In this document: one piece after another, positions 36,830 to 48,743 of the stretch
How the letters are laid out: each line of letters starts with the position of its first letter
How positions within the stretch are numbered: the first letter of the stretch is position 1
NCBI RefSeq assembly: GCF_001269885.1
Contig: NZ_LHVH01000013.1
Coordinates: forward strand, 1 to 64,000
Direction of reading: 5' to 3'
Length of the DNA: 64,000 nucleotides
Source: Pseudomonas kilonensis
GTDB taxonomy: Bacteria; Pseudomonadota; Gammaproteobacteria; Pseudomonadales; Pseudomonadaceae
Translations under genes and position numbers: made by a program
Notes under the pieces: generated by a model
What the model was told of the DNA's origin: nothing
What the model saw: the letters and a program-made list of their open reading frames with translations, nothing else
Database searches by the model: none

Positions 36830-37555
36830 TTACAGGCGGAACTCATGGCCCAGATACACTTCCTTGACCAGGTCATTGGCCAGGATCGCTGCGGAGTCGC
36901 CTTCGGCGATCAGCTGGCCGTCATTGACAATGTAGGCGGTTTCGCAGATGTCCAGCGTCTCGCGCACGTTGTGGTCGGTGATCAGCACGCCGATCCCCTT
37001 GGCCTTGAGGTGATGAATGATCTGCTTGATGTCGCCCACCGAGATGGGGTCCACGCCAGCGAACGGTTCGTCGAGCAGGATGAACTTCGGTGCGGTGGCC
37101 AGGGCGCGGGCGATTTCCACGCGGCGCCGTTCGCCACCGGACAGGCTCATGCCCAGGTTGTCGCGAATGTGGCTGATGTGGAATTCCTGCAACAGGCTTT
37201 CCAGCTCCTGGCGACGACCGGCCTTGTCGAGTTCCTTGCGGGTCTCGAGAATGGCCATGATGTTGTCGGCAACCGACAGTTTGCGGAAGATCGACGCTTC
37301 TTGCGGCAAATAGCCGATACCGGCCTTCGCCCGGCCGTGCATCGGCTGGTGGCTGACATCCAGGTCGTCGATCAGCACGCGACCCTGATCGGCCTGGACC
37401 AGGCCGACGATCATGTAGAAGCAAGTGGTCTTGCCCGCGCCGTTGGGGCCGAGCAGGCCGACGATCTGGCCGCTGTCGATGGACAGGCTGACATCACGCA
37501 CGACTTGACGGCTCTTGTAGCTCTTGGCCAGGTGCTGAGCTTTCAGAGTTGCCAT
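36830..37555 (-). CDS. lptB: LPS export ABC transporter ATPase LptB
   Basis: LptB powers the LptB2FG pump that extracts LPS from the inner membrane. The 241 residues have Walker [10 protein letters not shown], signature [15 protein letters not shown], Walker [14 protein letters not shown] and the H-loop [10 protein letters not shown]. Its ATG overlaps the lptA stop by one base (TAATG), so translation is coupled. lptA, lptC, kdsC and kdsD precede it. Confidence 0.97.
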   Translation of the reverse strand: MATLKAQHLAKSYKSRQVVRDVSLSIDSGQIVGLLGPNGAGKTTCFYMIVGLVQADQGRVLIDDLDVSHQPMHGRAKAGIGYLPQEASIFRKLSVADNIMAILETRKELDKAGRRQELESLLQEFHISHIRDNLGMSLSGGERRRVEIARALATAPKFILLDEPFAGVDPISVGDIKQIIHHLKAKGIGVLITDHNVRETLDICETAYIVNDGQLIAEGDSAAILANDLVKEVYLGHEFRL

Positions 37556-38103
37556 TACTGGGCCTTCTGCTCGTCGGTTTTCTTTTTCGGTTGGATCACC
37601 ATGTCGATCCGCGGACGCGACTCGGTCACCTTGCTACCGGTGGCGCGACCGGCGCTGGCGAGCTTCTTGTTGGTGTCGTAGACGATTTTCTCGCCTTGGG
37701 TCACGTTGTTGTCCTTGTCGACGACCTTGGCGCGGTCGATCAGGACGACACGATCCTGTGAGGCGTGATACTGGATGGTGACCCCGTAGCCCTGCACAGG
37801 CTTGGTATCGCCTGCGGTTTGCATCTGCTCGAAATAGGCCAGGTTGCCCACGGAGGTCACTACGTCGATGTCGCCGGACGGGGTGCGGGTGATGGTCACG
37901 GTATTGCCGGTGACCTTCATCGAGCCCTGGGTGATGATCACGTCACCTTTATAGGTGGCAACGCCATTCTTGTCATCGAGCTGGGCATCGTCGGCCTGGA
38001 TGCGGATAGGCTGGTTGCGGTCGTCGGGAAGAGCCCAGGCGCTCGCGCTTCCCAGTGCTGCGCCCAGACTGAGCAAAATAGGGAGGGTTTTAGCGAGCTT
38101 CAT
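37555..38103 (-). CDS. lptA: LPS transport periplasmic protein LptA
   Basis: LptA forms the periplasmic bridge that carries LPS from LptC to LptDE. The 182 residues have a signal peptide ([24 protein letters not shown]) and an OstA-like beta-jellyroll domain ([40 protein letters not shown]). A basic C-terminal tail ends [13 protein letters not shown]. It overlaps lptC by 14 bases and lptB by one base. Confidence 0.95.
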   Translation of the reverse strand: MKLAKTLPILLSLGAALGSASAWALPDDRNQPIRIQADDAQLDDKNGVATYKGDVIITQGSMKVTGNTVTITRTPSGDIDVVTSVGNLAYFEQMQTAGDTKPVQGYGVTIQYHASQDRVVLIDRAKVVDKDNNVTQGEKIVYDTNKKLASAGRATGSKVTESRPRIDMVIQPKKKTDEQKAQ

Positions 38104-38659
38104 ACTGTCCTCTTACGTTCGATAGCAGGTGTATCCTGCTTTCCTTCAAATACGCTTTCATTCCCGTGCCGGTCGATACACCCCCGGCGCCGTCGATTCT
38201 AACGGGTTGCTCGGTCTGCGCATATTCTTGCTGTGGGAACACGGTCATGCGCGTGCTGGTGATGATGGTCGTGCGGTTTTTCTCGTCGGTTCGGGCGATG
38301 CGTACCGAGTCGATCAGTTCCACTTCGGTGCCGCCGGAATTGACTTCGGCGTGCTCACTCTGTACGTGCCACGGAAAATCGGTACCGCGGAACATGTTCA
38401 GGTCGGGCTTGGTGACCAGCGTAATGTCAGTGGCCTTTACGTGGTCGACCTTGTCGGACGTCATCTCGTATTGCACTTTGCCGTCGGGCAGGTACTGTAG
38501 GGTATGCGTGTTGGTCGCGTACCAGTCGATCTTTTCCTCGATCTGGGTCGCAGGCCGGTCGAGAAACCGTTCGGGGCTGATGTTCCAGTAGCCCACCGCA
38601 GCAAAGATCGCCGCGATACAGCCAAACACCACGAGGGTGCGAATCTTCTTGCTCAGCAT
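38090..38659 (-). CDS. lptC: LPS export protein LptC
   Basis: LptC is a bitopic inner-membrane protein that hands LPS to LptA. The 189 residues have one N-terminal membrane helix (LVVFGCIAAIFAAVGYWNI) followed by a YrbK beta-jellyroll (YLPDGKVQYEMTSDKVDHV). The gene starts seven bases after kdsC and overlaps lptA by 14 bases. Confidence 0.94.
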   Translation of the reverse strand: MLSKKIRTLVVFGCIAAIFAAVGYWNISPERFLDRPATQIEEKIDWYATNTHTLQYLPDGKVQYEMTSDKVDHVKATDITLVTKPDLNMFRGTDFPWHVQSEHAEVNSGGTEVELIDSVRIARTDEKNRTTIITSTRMTVFPQQEYAQTEQPVRIDGAGGVSTGTGMKAYLKESRIHLLSNVRGQYEAR

Positions 38660-38666
38660 AAATGGC

Positions 38667-39191
38667 TCACAGGTACGCGGCGTTGGCCGCTTCGAGGCGG
38701 CCCTGGGCGCGCAGGATCAGTTCACAGAATTCGCGGGCCGCACCTTCGCCGCCTCGCGCCGTGGTGACGCCGTGGGCGTGCTCGCGGACGAAGCTGGCCG
38801 CGTTGGCGACCGCCATGCCCAGGCCGACCCGGCGAATCACCGGCAGGTCTGGCAGGTCGTCACCGAGGTAGGCCACCTGTTCATAGCTTAGGTTGAGTTG
38901 ACCCAGAAGCTCGTCCAGCACCACCAGTTTGTCTTCGCGCCCCTGGTAAAGGTGCGGGATGCCGAGGTTCTTCGCGCGCCGCTCGACCACCGGGGTCTTG
39001 CGGCCGCTGATGATAGCGGTCTGCACGCCGGCGGCCATCAACATCTTGATGCCTTGGCCGTCGAGGGTGTTGAACGTCTTGAACTCGCTGCCGTCTTCAA
39101 GGAAGTACAGGCGACCGTCGGTCAGCACACCGTCCACATCGAAAACCGCCAGCTTGATGGCTTGGCCGCGTTGCAACAGGTCTGTGTTCAT
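38667..39191 (-). CDS. kdsC: 3-deoxy-D-manno-octulosonate 8-phosphate phosphatase KdsC
   Basis: KdsC removes phosphate from Kdo-8-P in Kdo synthesis for LPS. The 174-residue C0-type HAD phosphatase has motif I FDVDGVLTDG, motif II TAIISGRKT, and motif IV YLGDDLPDLPV. It directly abuts kdsD (no spacer), which makes arabinose 5-phosphate for the same pathway. Confidence 0.96.
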   Translation of the reverse strand: MNTDLLQRGQAIKLAVFDVDGVLTDGRLYFLEDGSEFKTFNTLDGQGIKMLMAAGVQTAIISGRKTPVVERRAKNLGIPHLYQGREDKLVVLDELLGQLNLSYEQVAYLGDDLPDLPVIRRVGLGMAVANAASFVREHAHGVTTARGGEGAAREFCELILRAQGRLEAANAAYL

Positions 39192-40166
39192 TTACATGAC
39201 TCCCGCACGCAGCAAATCGTGCATGTTCAGGGCGCCCACCGGGCGGTCTTCGTCGTCGACGACCACCAGGGCGCTGATCTTGTGGTCTTCCATGATCTTC
39301 AGGGCCTCGGCGGCGAGCATCTCGGCGCGGGCGGTCTTGCCGTGGGGCGTCATGACTTGCTCGATGGTCGCACTGTGGATGTCGATGGTGCGGTCCAGGG
39401 TGCGGCGCAGGTCGCCGTCGGTGAAGATCCCGGCGAGCTTGCCGTCGGTCTCCAGGACCACCGTCATGCCCAGCCCTTTGCGGGTCATTTCCATGAGCGC
39501 GTCCTTGAGCAGCGTGCCGCGCAGCACTTGTGGCAGCTCCTGGCCAGCGTGCATCACGTTTTCGACTTTCAGCAGCAGGCGACGGCCGAGGGCGCCACCG
39601 GGATGGGAAAAGGCGAAATCTTCCGCGGTGAAGCCCCGGGCTTCCAGCAGCGCCACGGCCAGGGCGTCGCCCATGACCAGGGCGGCGGTGGTGGAGGAGG
39701 TCGGTGCCAGGTTCAGCGGGCAGGCTTCGTGTTCGACATGGACATTGAGGTTTACTTCGGCGGCCTTGGCCAGCGGCGAGTCCGGGTTGCCGGTCATGCT
39801 GATCAACTGGATGCCCAGGCGCTTGATCAGCGGCAGCAGCGTGATGATCTCATTGGTGGAGCCGGAGTTGGACAGGGCCAGGATGACGTCGTCCCGGGTG
39901 ATCATGCCCATGTCCCCGTGGCTGGCTTCGGCCGGATGGACAAAAAAGGCCGTGGTGCCGGTGCTGGCGAGGGTGGCGGCGATCTTGTTGCCGATGTGCC
40001 CGGACTTGCCCATGCCGACCACGACCACGCGGCCTTTGCTGGCCAGAATCATCTCGCAGGCGCGTACGAAATCAGCGTCGATATGGGGCAGCAAGCCTTG
40101 CACGGCTTCGAGCTCGAGGCGGATGGTACGTTGTGCCGATTGAATCAGGTCGCTGGATTGGCTCAT
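39192..40166 (-). CDS. kdsD: arabinose 5-phosphate isomerase KdsD
   Basis: KdsD converts ribulose 5-phosphate to arabinose 5-phosphate, the first committed step towards Kdo. The 324 residues have an N-terminal SIS domain (VVVVGMGKSGHIGNKIAATL; LSNSGSTNEII) and two C-terminal CBS domains (about 205-324). ATG 40166 (MSQSSDLIQSAQRTI) is the normal start; the upstream in-frame extension covers the TATAAT promoter element. It heads the kdsD-kdsC-lptC-lptA-lptB operon and is divergent from mlaF. Confidence 0.95.
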   Translation of the reverse strand: MSQSSDLIQSAQRTIRLELEAVQGLLPHIDADFVRACEMILASKGRVVVVGMGKSGHIGNKIAATLASTGTTAFFVHPAEASHGDMGMITRDDVILALSNSGSTNEIITLLPLIKRLGIQLISMTGNPDSPLAKAAEVNLNVHVEHEACPLNLAPTSSTTAALVMGDALAVALLEARGFTAEDFAFSHPGGALGRRLLLKVENVMHAGQELPQVLRGTLLKDALMEMTRKGLGMTVVLETDGKLAGIFTDGDLRRTLDRTIDIHSATIEQVMTPHGKTARAEMLAAEALKIMEDHKISALVVVDDEDRPVGALNMHDLLRAGVM

Positions 40167-40200
40167 GTCAGAAATCGTATAGCCCGATGAAAAGGCGGCG

Positions 40201-40206
40201 ATTATA
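40201..40206 (-). promoter_or_regulatory. candidate -10 element of the kdsD-lpt operon
   Basis: A perfect TATAAT on the minus strand lies 34 bases before the kdsD ATG, in the 274-base divergent gap to mlaF. No convincing -35 precedes it. I found no clear mlaF promoter in the same gap; AAGGAG before mlaF is its ribosome site. Confidence 0.45.
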
Positions 40207-40440
40207 GCGGCAATGAACAATTCCCTCACGTAAGTTCGTCATGCTTTGTTCGAGGGGGCGCAAGGTTCGACATAAAATGTGGCTTTTTACCTTAAACCAG
40301 GCTTAACGGGCGGGGCGTTGGCCTTGGGAGCTTGGCTGTTGCAGTGATATAGTTCGCCGCCGGTTCGCGTGCCCGGCGGTACCGGCGCTTGTCGGCTGCC
40401 CAGGGCATTCGAATGTGAGGCTGCATCGCAAGGAGTTTAG

Positions 40441-41250
40441 ATGAGTGCCGACAACGCCTACGCGGTCGAGCTGAAGGGACTGTCCTTCAAGCGAGGGACG
40501 CGCAGCATTTTCAATGACATCGATATTCGCATTCCACGCGGCAAGGTCACCGGTATCATGGGGCCTTCCGGGTGCGGCAAGACCACGCTGCTACGGCTGA
40601 TGGGGGCACAACTGCGCCCCAGCGCCGGCGAAGTCTGGGTCAATGGTCAGAATCTTCCCGAGTTGTCTCGCAGCGACCTGTTCGATGCGCGCAAGCACAT
40701 GGGCGTGCTCTTCCAGAGTGGCGCGCTGTTTACCGATCTCGATGTGTTCGAGAACGTGGCGTTCCCGCTGCGGGTCCATACCGACCTGCCGGAAGAGATG
40801 ATCCGTGACATCGTCCTGCTCAAATTGCAGGCCGTCGGGCTACGTGGCGCCCTTGACCTGATGCCCGACGAGCTGTCCGGCGGCATGAAGCGTCGGGTTG
40901 CGCTGGCGCGGGCGATTGCCCTCGATCCGAAGATCCTCATGTACGACGAACCCTTCGTCGGGCAGGACCCGATCGCCATGGGCGTGCTCGTACGCCTGAT
41001 CCGCCTGCTTAACGATGCGCTGGGCATCACCAGTATCGTGGTCTCCCACGACCTGGCCGAAACCGCGAGCATTGCCGACTACATCTATGTGGTCGGCGAT
41101 GGTCAGGTGCTGGGGCAGGGGACACCGCAGGAACTGGCAGACTCGGACAACCCGCGCATTCGCCAATTCATGAAGGGTGATCCGGACGGGCCGGTGGCGT
41201 TCCATTTTCCGGCCACGGATTACCGTACCGATCTGCTGGGGAAGCGCTGA
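40441..41250 (+). CDS. mlaF: phospholipid transport ABC ATPase MlaF
   Basis: MlaF is the ATPase of the MlaFEDB complex that keeps outer-membrane lipid asymmetry. The 269 residues have Walker [15 protein letters not shown], signature [15 protein letters not shown], Walker [14 protein letters not shown] and the H-loop [20 protein letters not shown] lies 6 bases before ATG. The stop overlaps the mlaE start by one base (TGATG). Confidence 0.96.
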   Translation: MSADNAYAVELKGLSFKRGTRSIFNDIDIRIPRGKVTGIMGPSGCGKTTLLRLMGAQLRPSAGEVWVNGQNLPELSRSDLFDARKHMGVLFQSGALFTDLDVFENVAFPLRVHTDLPEEMIRDIVLLKLQAVGLRGALDLMPDELSGGMKRRVALARAIALDPKILMYDEPFVGQDPIAMGVLVRLIRLLNDALGITSIVVSHDLAETASIADYIYVVGDGQVLGQGTPQELADSDNPRIRQFMKGDPDGPVAFHFPATDYRTDLLGKR

Positions 41251-42047
41251 TGCGCAAGAAATCACTGTTGGAAAGAATTCGCCTGTTTGGCCGCTCCGGC
41301 ATCGACGTGTTGGCGGTACTGGGCCGTTCCTCGTTGTTCCTGATGCACGCCTTGCTCGGTCGCAACTCGACGGGCGGCGGCTTTGGCCTGCTGGTCAAGC
41401 AGTTGCACTCGGTGGGCGTGATGTCCCTGGTGATCATCGTGGTCTCCGGGATCTTCATTGGCATGGTGCTGGCGCTGCAAGGCTTCAGCATTTTGTCCAG
41501 CTACGGTTCGGAGCAGGCGGTCGGGCAGATGGTTGCGCTGACGCTGCTGCGTGAGCTCGGCCCCGTGGTCACGGCGCTGCTGTTTGCCGGGCGTGCCGGT
41601 TCGGCGCTGACGGCCGAAATCGGTAACATGAAGTCCACCGAGCAGTTGTCCAGCCTGGAAATGATCGGCGTCGACCCGCTCAAGTACATCATTGCCCCGC
41701 GCCTGTGGGCCGGTTTCATTTCCCTGCCGGTGCTGGCAATGATTTTCAGCGTCGTGGGGATTTGGGGCGGCTCGTGGGTGGCCGTTGACTGGCTGGGGGT
41801 CTATGAGGGTTCCTACTGGTCGAACATGCAAAACAGCGTCGATTTCCTCGACGATGTCCTCAATGGCGTGATCAAAAGTGCCGTATTCGCTTTCGTCGTG
41901 ACCTGGATCGCCGTGTTCCAAGGCTATGACTGTGAGCCCACGTCAGAGGGGATCAGCCGTGCCACAACCAAGACCGTGGTGTACGCCTCACTGGCGGTCC
42001 TGGGCCTTGACTTTATTCTGACCGCCTTGATGTTTGGAGATTTCTGA
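41250..42047 (+). CDS. mlaE: phospholipid transport permease MlaE
   Basis: MlaE is the inner-membrane permease subunit. The 265-residue sequence has the MlaE-family core [20 protein letters not shown] and [20 protein letters not shown], followed by helices ending in [19 protein letters not shown]. One-base overlaps with both mlaF and mlaD point to tight coupling. Confidence 0.96.
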   Translation: MRKKSLLERIRLFGRSGIDVLAVLGRSSLFLMHALLGRNSTGGGFGLLVKQLHSVGVMSLVIIVVSGIFIGMVLALQGFSILSSYGSEQAVGQMVALTLLRELGPVVTALLFAGRAGSALTAEIGNMKSTEQLSSLEMIGVDPLKYIIAPRLWAGFISLPVLAMIFSVVGIWGGSWVAVDWLGVYEGSYWSNMQNSVDFLDDVLNGVIKSAVFAFVVTWIAVFQGYDCEPTSEGISRATTKTVVYASLAVLGLDFILTALMFGDF

Positions 42048-42514
42048 TGCAAAACCGCACCCTGGAAATCGGTGTCGGCCTTTTCTTGCTGGCTGGCATC
42101 CTGGCTTTGCTGCTGCTGGCCCTGCGGGTCAGTGGACTGGCGCCGACGGCAAGCACCGATACTTATAAACTTTATGCCAACTTTGACAATATCGCCGGTT
42201 TGACGGTCAGAGCAAAGGTGACCATGGCCGGTGTCACGATCGGCAAGGTCACGGCAATCGATCTGAATCGCGAGGATTTCACCGGTCGGGTGACGCTGGA
42301 GTTGGAAAAACGCGTGGATAACCTGCCGACTGATTCCACTGCATCTATCCTCACGGCTGGGCTGCTGGGCGAGAAGTACATTGGCATCAGCGTGGGTGGG
42401 GAAGATGCCGTGCTCAAGGACGGTGGCGTCATCCACGACACGCAGTCGTCCCTGGTGCTCGAGGACCTGATCGGTAAATTCCTGCTCAATACCGTTAGCA
42501 AAGACGCCAAATGA
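42047..42514 (+). CDS. mlaD: MCE-domain lipid-binding protein MlaD
   Basis: MlaD is anchored by one N-terminal helix (GVGLFLLAGILALLLLALRV) and exposes a single MCE domain to the periplasm, where six copies form a lipid channel. The 155 residues include DNIAGLTVRAKVTMAGVTIG and the pore-forming segment TAGLLGEKYIGISVGG. It is third in mlaFEDCB; mlaC starts 11 bases later. Confidence 0.95.
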   Translation: MQNRTLEIGVGLFLLAGILALLLLALRVSGLAPTASTDTYKLYANFDNIAGLTVRAKVTMAGVTIGKVTAIDLNREDFTGRVTLELEKRVDNLPTDSTASILTAGLLGEKYIGISVGGEDAVLKDGGVIHDTQSSLVLEDLIGKFLLNTVSKDAK

Positions 42515-42525
42515 GGAGCTTTTGA

Positions 42526-43179
42526 ATGATCTCTATCTTGCGACGTGGCCTGTTGGTGTTGCTCGCGGCGCTGCCGTTGATGGCTAACGCCGTGGCCGCG
42601 CCTTCGGCCCATGACATCATCCAGGACACGACAACCCGGCTGTTGGCGGACCTTGCCGCCAACAAAGAGCAATACAAGCAGGACCCCAGCGCGTTCTATG
42701 ACGCACTGAACGGCATCGTCGGCCCCGTGGTCGACGCCGACGGCATCTCCAAGAGCATCATGACCGTCAAGTACTCGCGCAAGGCAACCCCGGCGCAGAT
42801 GACCCGCTTCCAGGAGAACTTCAAGCGCAGCCTGATGCAGTTCTATGGCAATGCCTTGCTGGAGTACAACAACCAGGGCATCACCGTTTCTCCGGCCAAG
42901 GACGAAAGTGGCACCCGCACCAGCGTCGACATGCAGGTCAAGGGCAACAACGGCGCGATCTATCCTGTGTCCTACACACTCGAGAAAATCAACGACGAGT
43001 GGAAGGTGCGCAACGTGATCATCAATGGCATCAACATCGGCAAGCTGTTCCGCGATCAGTTCGCCGATGCCATGCAGCGCAATGGCAACGACCTGGACAA
43101 GACCATCAACGGTTGGGCCGGTGAAGTCGCCAAGGCCAAGGAAGTGACCGAAGAAGCCAAAGAGAAGCAGGCACAATGA
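42526..43179 (+). CDS. mlaC: periplasmic phospholipid-binding protein MlaC
   Basis: MlaC shuttles phospholipid between the outer-membrane MlaA complex and MlaFEDB. The 217 residues start with a signal peptide (RRGLLVLLAALPLMANAVAA) and have the Ttg2D/NTF2-like fold, with VKYSRKATPAQMTRFQENFK and EWKVRNVIINGINIGKLFRD. The C-terminal Lys/Glu-rich helix is typical of Pseudomonas members. Its stop overlaps mlaB by four bases. Confidence 0.95.
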   Translation: MISILRRGLLVLLAALPLMANAVAAPSAHDIIQDTTTRLLADLAANKEQYKQDPSAFYDALNGIVGPVVDADGISKSIMTVKYSRKATPAQMTRFQENFKRSLMQFYGNALLEYNNQGITVSPAKDESGTRTSVDMQVKGNNGAIYPVSYTLEKINDEWKVRNVIINGINIGKLFRDQFADAMQRNGNDLDKTINGWAGEVAKAKEVTEEAKEKQAQ

Positions 43180-43493
43180 TCGAATCGGTGAGTGAGTCGG
43201 CCGTTCGTCTGGGTGAGGCTGGCGTGCTGATGCTCAGTGGCGTGCTGGATTACCGCACCGGTCCGGCCCTGCGCAAGCAGGGCCAGGCGCTGATCAAGTC
43301 CGTCAGTGCCGCCGAGGTGGTCATTGATTGCTCGGCGGTGCAGAAGTCCAGCAGCGTCGGGCTGTCGCTGCTGCTGTGCTTCATGCGGGACGCCAAGGCG
43401 GCCGGCAAAACGTGGAGCATCCGTGGGATGCCCGAAGACATGCGCGAAATAGCCCAGGTCAGCGAGCTGACCGAGCTGTTGGCGCACACCTGA
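43176..43493 (+). CDS. mlaB: STAS-domain protein MlaB
   Basis: MlaB is the cytoplasmic STAS protein that binds MlaF and is needed for ATPase assembly. The 105 residues show a STAS fold with VLMLSGVLDYRTGPALRKQG and VIDCSAVQKSSSVGLSLLLC, where the conserved Ser-Ser pair sits at the anti-sigma-antagonist-like helix. ATGA overlap with mlaC. A terminator follows. Confidence 0.94.
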   Translation: MIESVSESAVRLGEAGVLMLSGVLDYRTGPALRKQGQALIKSVSAAEVVIDCSAVQKSSSVGLSLLLCFMRDAKAAGKTWSIRGMPEDMREIAQVSELTELLAHT

Positions 43494-43506
43494 CCCACAT
43501 CCTTGG

Positions 43507-43562
43507 AAAAGTCCCCCCGTCAGAGTCCTGCTTCGCGGGGTTCGCAGGCGCGGGGCTTTTTT
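43507..43562. terminator. terminator between mlaB and ibaG
   Basis: The outer stem pairs AAAAGTCCCC with GGGGCTTTT (one mismatch) and encloses an inner CCTGC...GCAGG hairpin, ending in a run of six T. It closes the mlaFEDCB transcript; ibaG-murA would then have their own promoter nearby. Confidence 0.6.
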
Positions 43563-43608
43563 GTATGATGTGCGACCCGCGCGCACAGGGCGCCGATTGA
43601 GGTTGAGC

Positions 43609-45136
<1,528 letters not shown>

Positions 45137-45148
45137 TTCCGGCTGCAT

Positions 45149-45205
45149 GGGCACAAGGATGTGCCCGTTGATTTCGTTTCAGGTCGAGGGTGTTTGCACC
45201 CTCGA
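45149..45205 (+). promoter_or_regulatory. two perfect hairpins between murA and hisG
   Basis: GGGCACA-AGGA-TGTGCCC (45149-45166) and TCGAGGGTG-TTTG-CACCCTCGA (45184-45205) follow each other in the 129-base gap. The first, followed by GTTGATTTCGTTTC, may be a weak murA terminator; the second lies in the likely hisG leader. No His-rich leader peptide is seen. Confidence 0.5.
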
Positions 45206-45265
45206 TGTGTGTCCGGCGCCGCTTGCGACCGGGCATGAGTACCTTGATAAGGACTGACGTTTCCC

Positions 45266-45901
45266 ATGTTGACCATCGCACTGTCCAAGGGCCGCATCCT
45301 TGACGACACCTTGCCGCTTCTGGCTGAAGCGGGCATCGTGCCGACCGAGAATCCGGACAAGAGCCGCAAGCTGATCATCCCCACGACCCAGGCCGACGTG
45401 CGCTTGCTGATCGTGCGTGCCACCGATGTGCCGACCTACGTGGAACATGGCGCCGCCGACCTGGGCGTTGCCGGCAAGGACGTGCTGATGGAATACGGCG
45501 GCCAGGGCCTGTACGAGCCCCTGGACCTGCAGATCGCCCGCTGCAAGCTGATGACCGCCGGTAAAGTCGGCGCGCCGGAGCCCAAGGGGCGTTTGCGCGT
45601 GGCGACCAAGTTCGTCAACATTGCCAAGCGTTACTACGCCGAGCAGGGTCGTCAGGTCGACATCATCAAGTTGTACGGTTCGATGGAGCTGGCGCCGCTG
45701 ATCGGCCTGGCGGACAAGATCATCGACGTGGTCGACACCGGCAACACCCTGCGGGCCAATGGCCTGGAACCCCAGGACTTCATCGCTGACATCACCTCCC
45801 GGCTGATCGTCAACAAGGCTTCGATGAAAATGCAGCACGCCCGTATCCAGGCTCTGATCGATACCCTGCGCAAGGCAGTGGAATCGCGACACCGCGGCTG
45901 A
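45266..45901 (+). CDS. hisG: ATP phosphoribosyltransferase, short form
   Basis: HisG catalyses the first step of histidine synthesis (ATP plus PRPP). The 211-residue length marks the short form, which lacks the C-terminal regulatory domain and needs HisZ, not found in this window. The family signature is seen in [30 protein letters not shown] (shown in part), and the N-terminus is [19 protein letters not shown]. hisD and hisC follow. Confidence 0.96.
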   Translation: MLTIALSKGRILDDTLPLLAEAGIVPTENPDKSRKLIIPTTQADVRLLIVRATDVPTYVEHGAADLGVAGKDVLMEYGGQGLYEPLDLQIARCKLMTAGKVGAPEPKGRLRVATKFVNIAKRYYAEQGRQVDIIKLYGSMELAPLIGLADKIIDVVDTGNTLRANGLEPQDFIADITSRLIVNKASMKMQHARIQALIDTLRKAVESRHRG

Positions 45902-46024
45902 TTCACCTGCGCGACCTTGAGTCGCGCCCGTCTATCCGTGTCATAGCCAATTTTCTCAGGTGCCCACGCGAATGGACTGGTAGCTTAGGGCGCCTGAGCA
46001 TTTGCCATTAATGAGGCCCTCGCT

Positions 46025-47362
46025 ATGACCGCTCCCACTTCGATTCGCCGACTCAACGCTGCCGATCCGGATTTCGCACATCATCTGGATCATCTGCTGA
46101 GCTGGGAAAGTGTGTCTGACGACTCGGTCAATCAGCGGGTGCTGGACATCATCAAGGCCGTGCGCGAGCGTGGCGATGCCGCCCTGGTGGAATTCACCCA
46201 GAAATTCGACGGCCTGCAAGTGGCGTCCATGGCCGACCTGATCCTGCCGCGCGAGCGCCTGGAACTGGCCCTGACCCGGATCACCGTGCCCCAGCGCGAA
46301 GCCCTGGAAAAGGCCGCCTCTCGGGTGCGTGATTATCACGAACGGCAGAAACAGGACTCCTGGAGCTATACCGAAGCCGACGGCACGGTGCTGGGCCAGA
46401 AAGTCACGCCGCTGGACCGCGCCGGCCTGTACGTGCCGGGCGGCAAGGCGTCCTATCCGTCCTCGGTGCTGATGAACGCCATCCCGGCCAAGGTCGCCGG
46501 CGTGACCGAAGTGGTCATGGTTGTCCCGACCCCGCGCGGTGAAATCAACGAACTGGTGCTGGCCGCCGCCTGCATCGCTGGTGTGGACCGGGTGTTCACC
46601 ATCGGCGGTGCCCAGGCCGTGGCTGCGCTGGCTTATGGCACCGAAAGCGTGCCACGGGTCGACAAGGTGGTCGGGCCGGGCAACATCTATGTCGCCACCG
46701 CCAAGCGCCATGTGTTTGGCCAGGTCGGCATCGACATGATCGCCGGCCCTTCGGAGATCCTCGTGGTGTGCGACGGCCAGACCGACCCGGACTGGATCGC
46801 CATGGACCTGTTTTCCCAGGCCGAGCACGACGAAGACGCCCAGGCGATCCTGGTCAGTCCGGACGCCGAGTTCCTCGACAAGGTCGCCGCCAGCATCGAC
46901 AAGCTGCTGCCGACCATGGACCGCGCCGAGATCATCAACACCTCGATCAACGGTCGTGGCGCGCTGATCAAGGTCCGCGACATGGAGCAGGCCATCGAAG
47001 TCGCCAACCGCATCGCGCCGGAACACCTGGAGTTGTCGGTCGCCGACCCGCAGGCCTGGTTGCCGCAGATCCGTCACGCCGGTGCGATCTTCATGGGGCG
47101 CCACACCAGTGAGGCCCTGGGCGATTACTGCGCAGGCCCCAACCACGTGTTGCCGACCTCCGGCACCGCGCGCTTCTCGTCGCCGCTGGGGGTGTATGAC
47201 TTCCAGAAACGCTCGTCGATCATCTTCTGCTCCGAGCAGGGCGCATCCGAACTGGGCAAGACCGCTTCGGTGCTGGCCCGTGGCGAATCGCTGAGCGCCC
47301 ACGCGCGCAGTGCCGAGTACCGCATTCTTGACGAGTCATCCATCGAAGGGCAGGGGAACTGA
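46025..47362 (+). CDS. hisD: histidinol dehydrogenase
   Basis: HisD oxidises L-histidinol to L-histidine in two NAD+-dependent steps, the last of the pathway. The 445 residues contain the signature region [16 protein letters not shown] and the Zn ligand segment [15 protein letters not shown]. The catalytic [20 protein letters not shown] segment is near the C-terminus. It lies 123 bases after hisG and one base before the hisC start codon. Confidence 0.97.
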   Translation: MTAPTSIRRLNAADPDFAHHLDHLLSWESVSDDSVNQRVLDIIKAVRERGDAALVEFTQKFDGLQVASMADLILPRERLELALTRITVPQREALEKAASRVRDYHERQKQDSWSYTEADGTVLGQKVTPLDRAGLYVPGGKASYPSSVLMNAIPAKVAGVTEVVMVVPTPRGEINELVLAAACIAGVDRVFTIGGAQAVAALAYGTESVPRVDKVVGPGNIYVATAKRHVFGQVGIDMIAGPSEILVVCDGQTDPDWIAMDLFSQAEHDEDAQAILVSPDAEFLDKVAASIDKLLPTMDRAEIINTSINGRGALIKVRDMEQAIEVANRIAPEHLELSVADPQAWLPQIRHAGAIFMGRHTSEALGDYCAGPNHVLPTSGTARFSSPLGVYDFQKRSSIIFCSEQGASELGKTASVLARGESLSAHARSAEYRILDESSIEGQGN

Positions 47363-47363
47363 A

Positions 47364-48416
47364 ATGAGTAAATTCTGGAGCCCGTTCGTCAAGAACCTGG
47401 TGCCCTACGTGCCGGGTGAACAGCCGAAGCTGACCCGGTTGGTCAAGCTCAACACCAACGAGAACCCCTACGGCCCATCGCCCAAGGCCCTGGCGGCGAT
47501 GCAGACCGAGCTGAACGACAACCTGCGCCTGTATCCGGATCCCAACAGCGACCTGCTGAAAGGCGCCGTGGCCCGCTATTACGGCGTGCAGAGCAACCAG
47601 GTGTTCCTGGGTAACGGCTCGGATGAAGTGCTGGCGCACATTTTTCACGGCCTGTTGCAACACGACCAGCCGCTGTTGTTCCCGGACATCAGCTACAGCT
47701 TCTATCCGGTGTATTGCGGGTTGTACGGCATCCAGTTCGATGCGGTGCCGCTGGATGCGCAATTCCAGATCGACCCGGCGGACTACGCCAAACCCAATGG
47801 CGGGATCATTTTCCCCAACCCGAACGCGCCGACCGGCTGCCTGCTGGCGCTGGAAGCGGTCGAGCAGATCCTCAAGGCCAGCCCGGATTCGGTGGTGGTG
47901 GTCGACGAGGCCTATATCGACTTCGGCGGCGAGACGGCCATCAGCCTGGTGGATCGCTATCCGAACCTGCTGGTGACCCAGACCCTGTCCAAGTCCCGCT
48001 CCCTGGCGGGACTGCGCGTGGGCCTGGCGGTGGGCCATCCGGACCTGATCGAAGCGCTGGAGCGGATCAAGAACAGCTTCAACTCCTACCCGCTGGATCG
48101 CCTGGCGAATGTCGGCGGCGCGGCGGCGTTCGATGATCGCGAGCATTTCGACCGGACCTGCCAGTTGGTCATCGAGCACCGTGAATGGGTCGTGGCCCAA
48201 CTGCAAGCCAAGGGCTTCGACGTGCTGCCCTCGGCGGCCAACTTCATCTTCGCCCGCCACCCCCGGCACGATGCGGCAGGGTTGGCGGCGAAACTGCGGG
48301 AGCAGGGTGTGATCGTGCGGCACTTCAAGCAGGAGCGGATTGCCCAGTTCCTGCGGATCAGCATCGGTACACCGGAGCAGAACCAGGCCCTGATCGAAGC
48401 CCTCGGCGAACTCTAA
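47364..48416 (+). CDS. hisC: histidinol-phosphate aminotransferase
   Basis: HisC is a PLP class-II aminotransferase converting imidazole acetol phosphate to histidinol phosphate. The 350 residues have [15 protein letters not shown], the cofactor-binding [14 protein letters not shown], and the PLP lysine in [17 protein letters not shown] 47364 ([12 protein letters not shown]) is preferred; the earlier in-frame codons overlap hisD. It is last in murA-hisG-hisD-hisC and is followed by REPINs. Confidence 0.96.
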   Translation: MSKFWSPFVKNLVPYVPGEQPKLTRLVKLNTNENPYGPSPKALAAMQTELNDNLRLYPDPNSDLLKGAVARYYGVQSNQVFLGNGSDEVLAHIFHGLLQHDQPLLFPDISYSFYPVYCGLYGIQFDAVPLDAQFQIDPADYAKPNGGIIFPNPNAPTGCLLALEAVEQILKASPDSVVVVDEAYIDFGGETAISLVDRYPNLLVTQTLSKSRSLAGLRVGLAVGHPDLIEALERIKNSFNSYPLDRLANVGGAAAFDDREHFDRTCQLVIEHREWVVAQLQAKGFDVLPSAANFIFARHPRHDAAGLAAKLREQGVIVRHFKQERIAQFLRISIGTPEQNQALIEALGEL

Positions 48417-48443
48417 CCCCCTGCATTGAGCCTGTGGGGAGTC

Positions 48444-48534
48444 TGTGGGAGCAAAGCTTGCTCGCGATGGCGTAGTGTCAGTCACCTCAATGTTGGCTGG
48501 ACTGACGCCATCGCGAGCAAGCTTTGCTCCCACA
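48444..48534. repeat. REPIN, AAAGC subtype
   Basis: Perfect arms TGTGGGAGCAAAGCTTGCTC...GAGCAAGCTTTGCTCCCACA with inner GATGGCGT/GACGCCATC pairing. It lies just after hisC. Confidence 0.92.
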
Positions 48535-48580
48535 GTTGTTCTGCTGCATTCACAAATCGGCATCCTGCCGCCAATCCCCC

Positions 48581-48652
48581 CTGTGGGAGCGAGCTTGCTC
48601 GCGAAGGCGTGATGTCAGTCACTTCAGTGTTGGCTGGCGCTATCGCGAGCAA
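48581..48652. repeat. truncated REPIN
   Basis: The left arm TGTGGGAGCGAGCTTGCTCG is intact and the spacer (GTGATGTCAGTCACTTCAGTGT) is close to that of the element at 48444. The right arm stops after TATCGCGAGCAA and runs into unrelated sequence, so about 12 outer bases have been lost. Confidence 0.8.
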
Positions 48653-48743
48653 TGCGAAAAAACTGTAATCCTTCGTTATGTATCTGGCGCCGATACAAAT
48701 CAAGGCCTAGGATACGCCCACGTTTCCAGGGAGCTTTTTTTAC

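Noticed and set aside
45240..45265. Histidine operon leader peptide
   Set aside because: No short frame with consecutive His codons was found in the murA-hisG gap.
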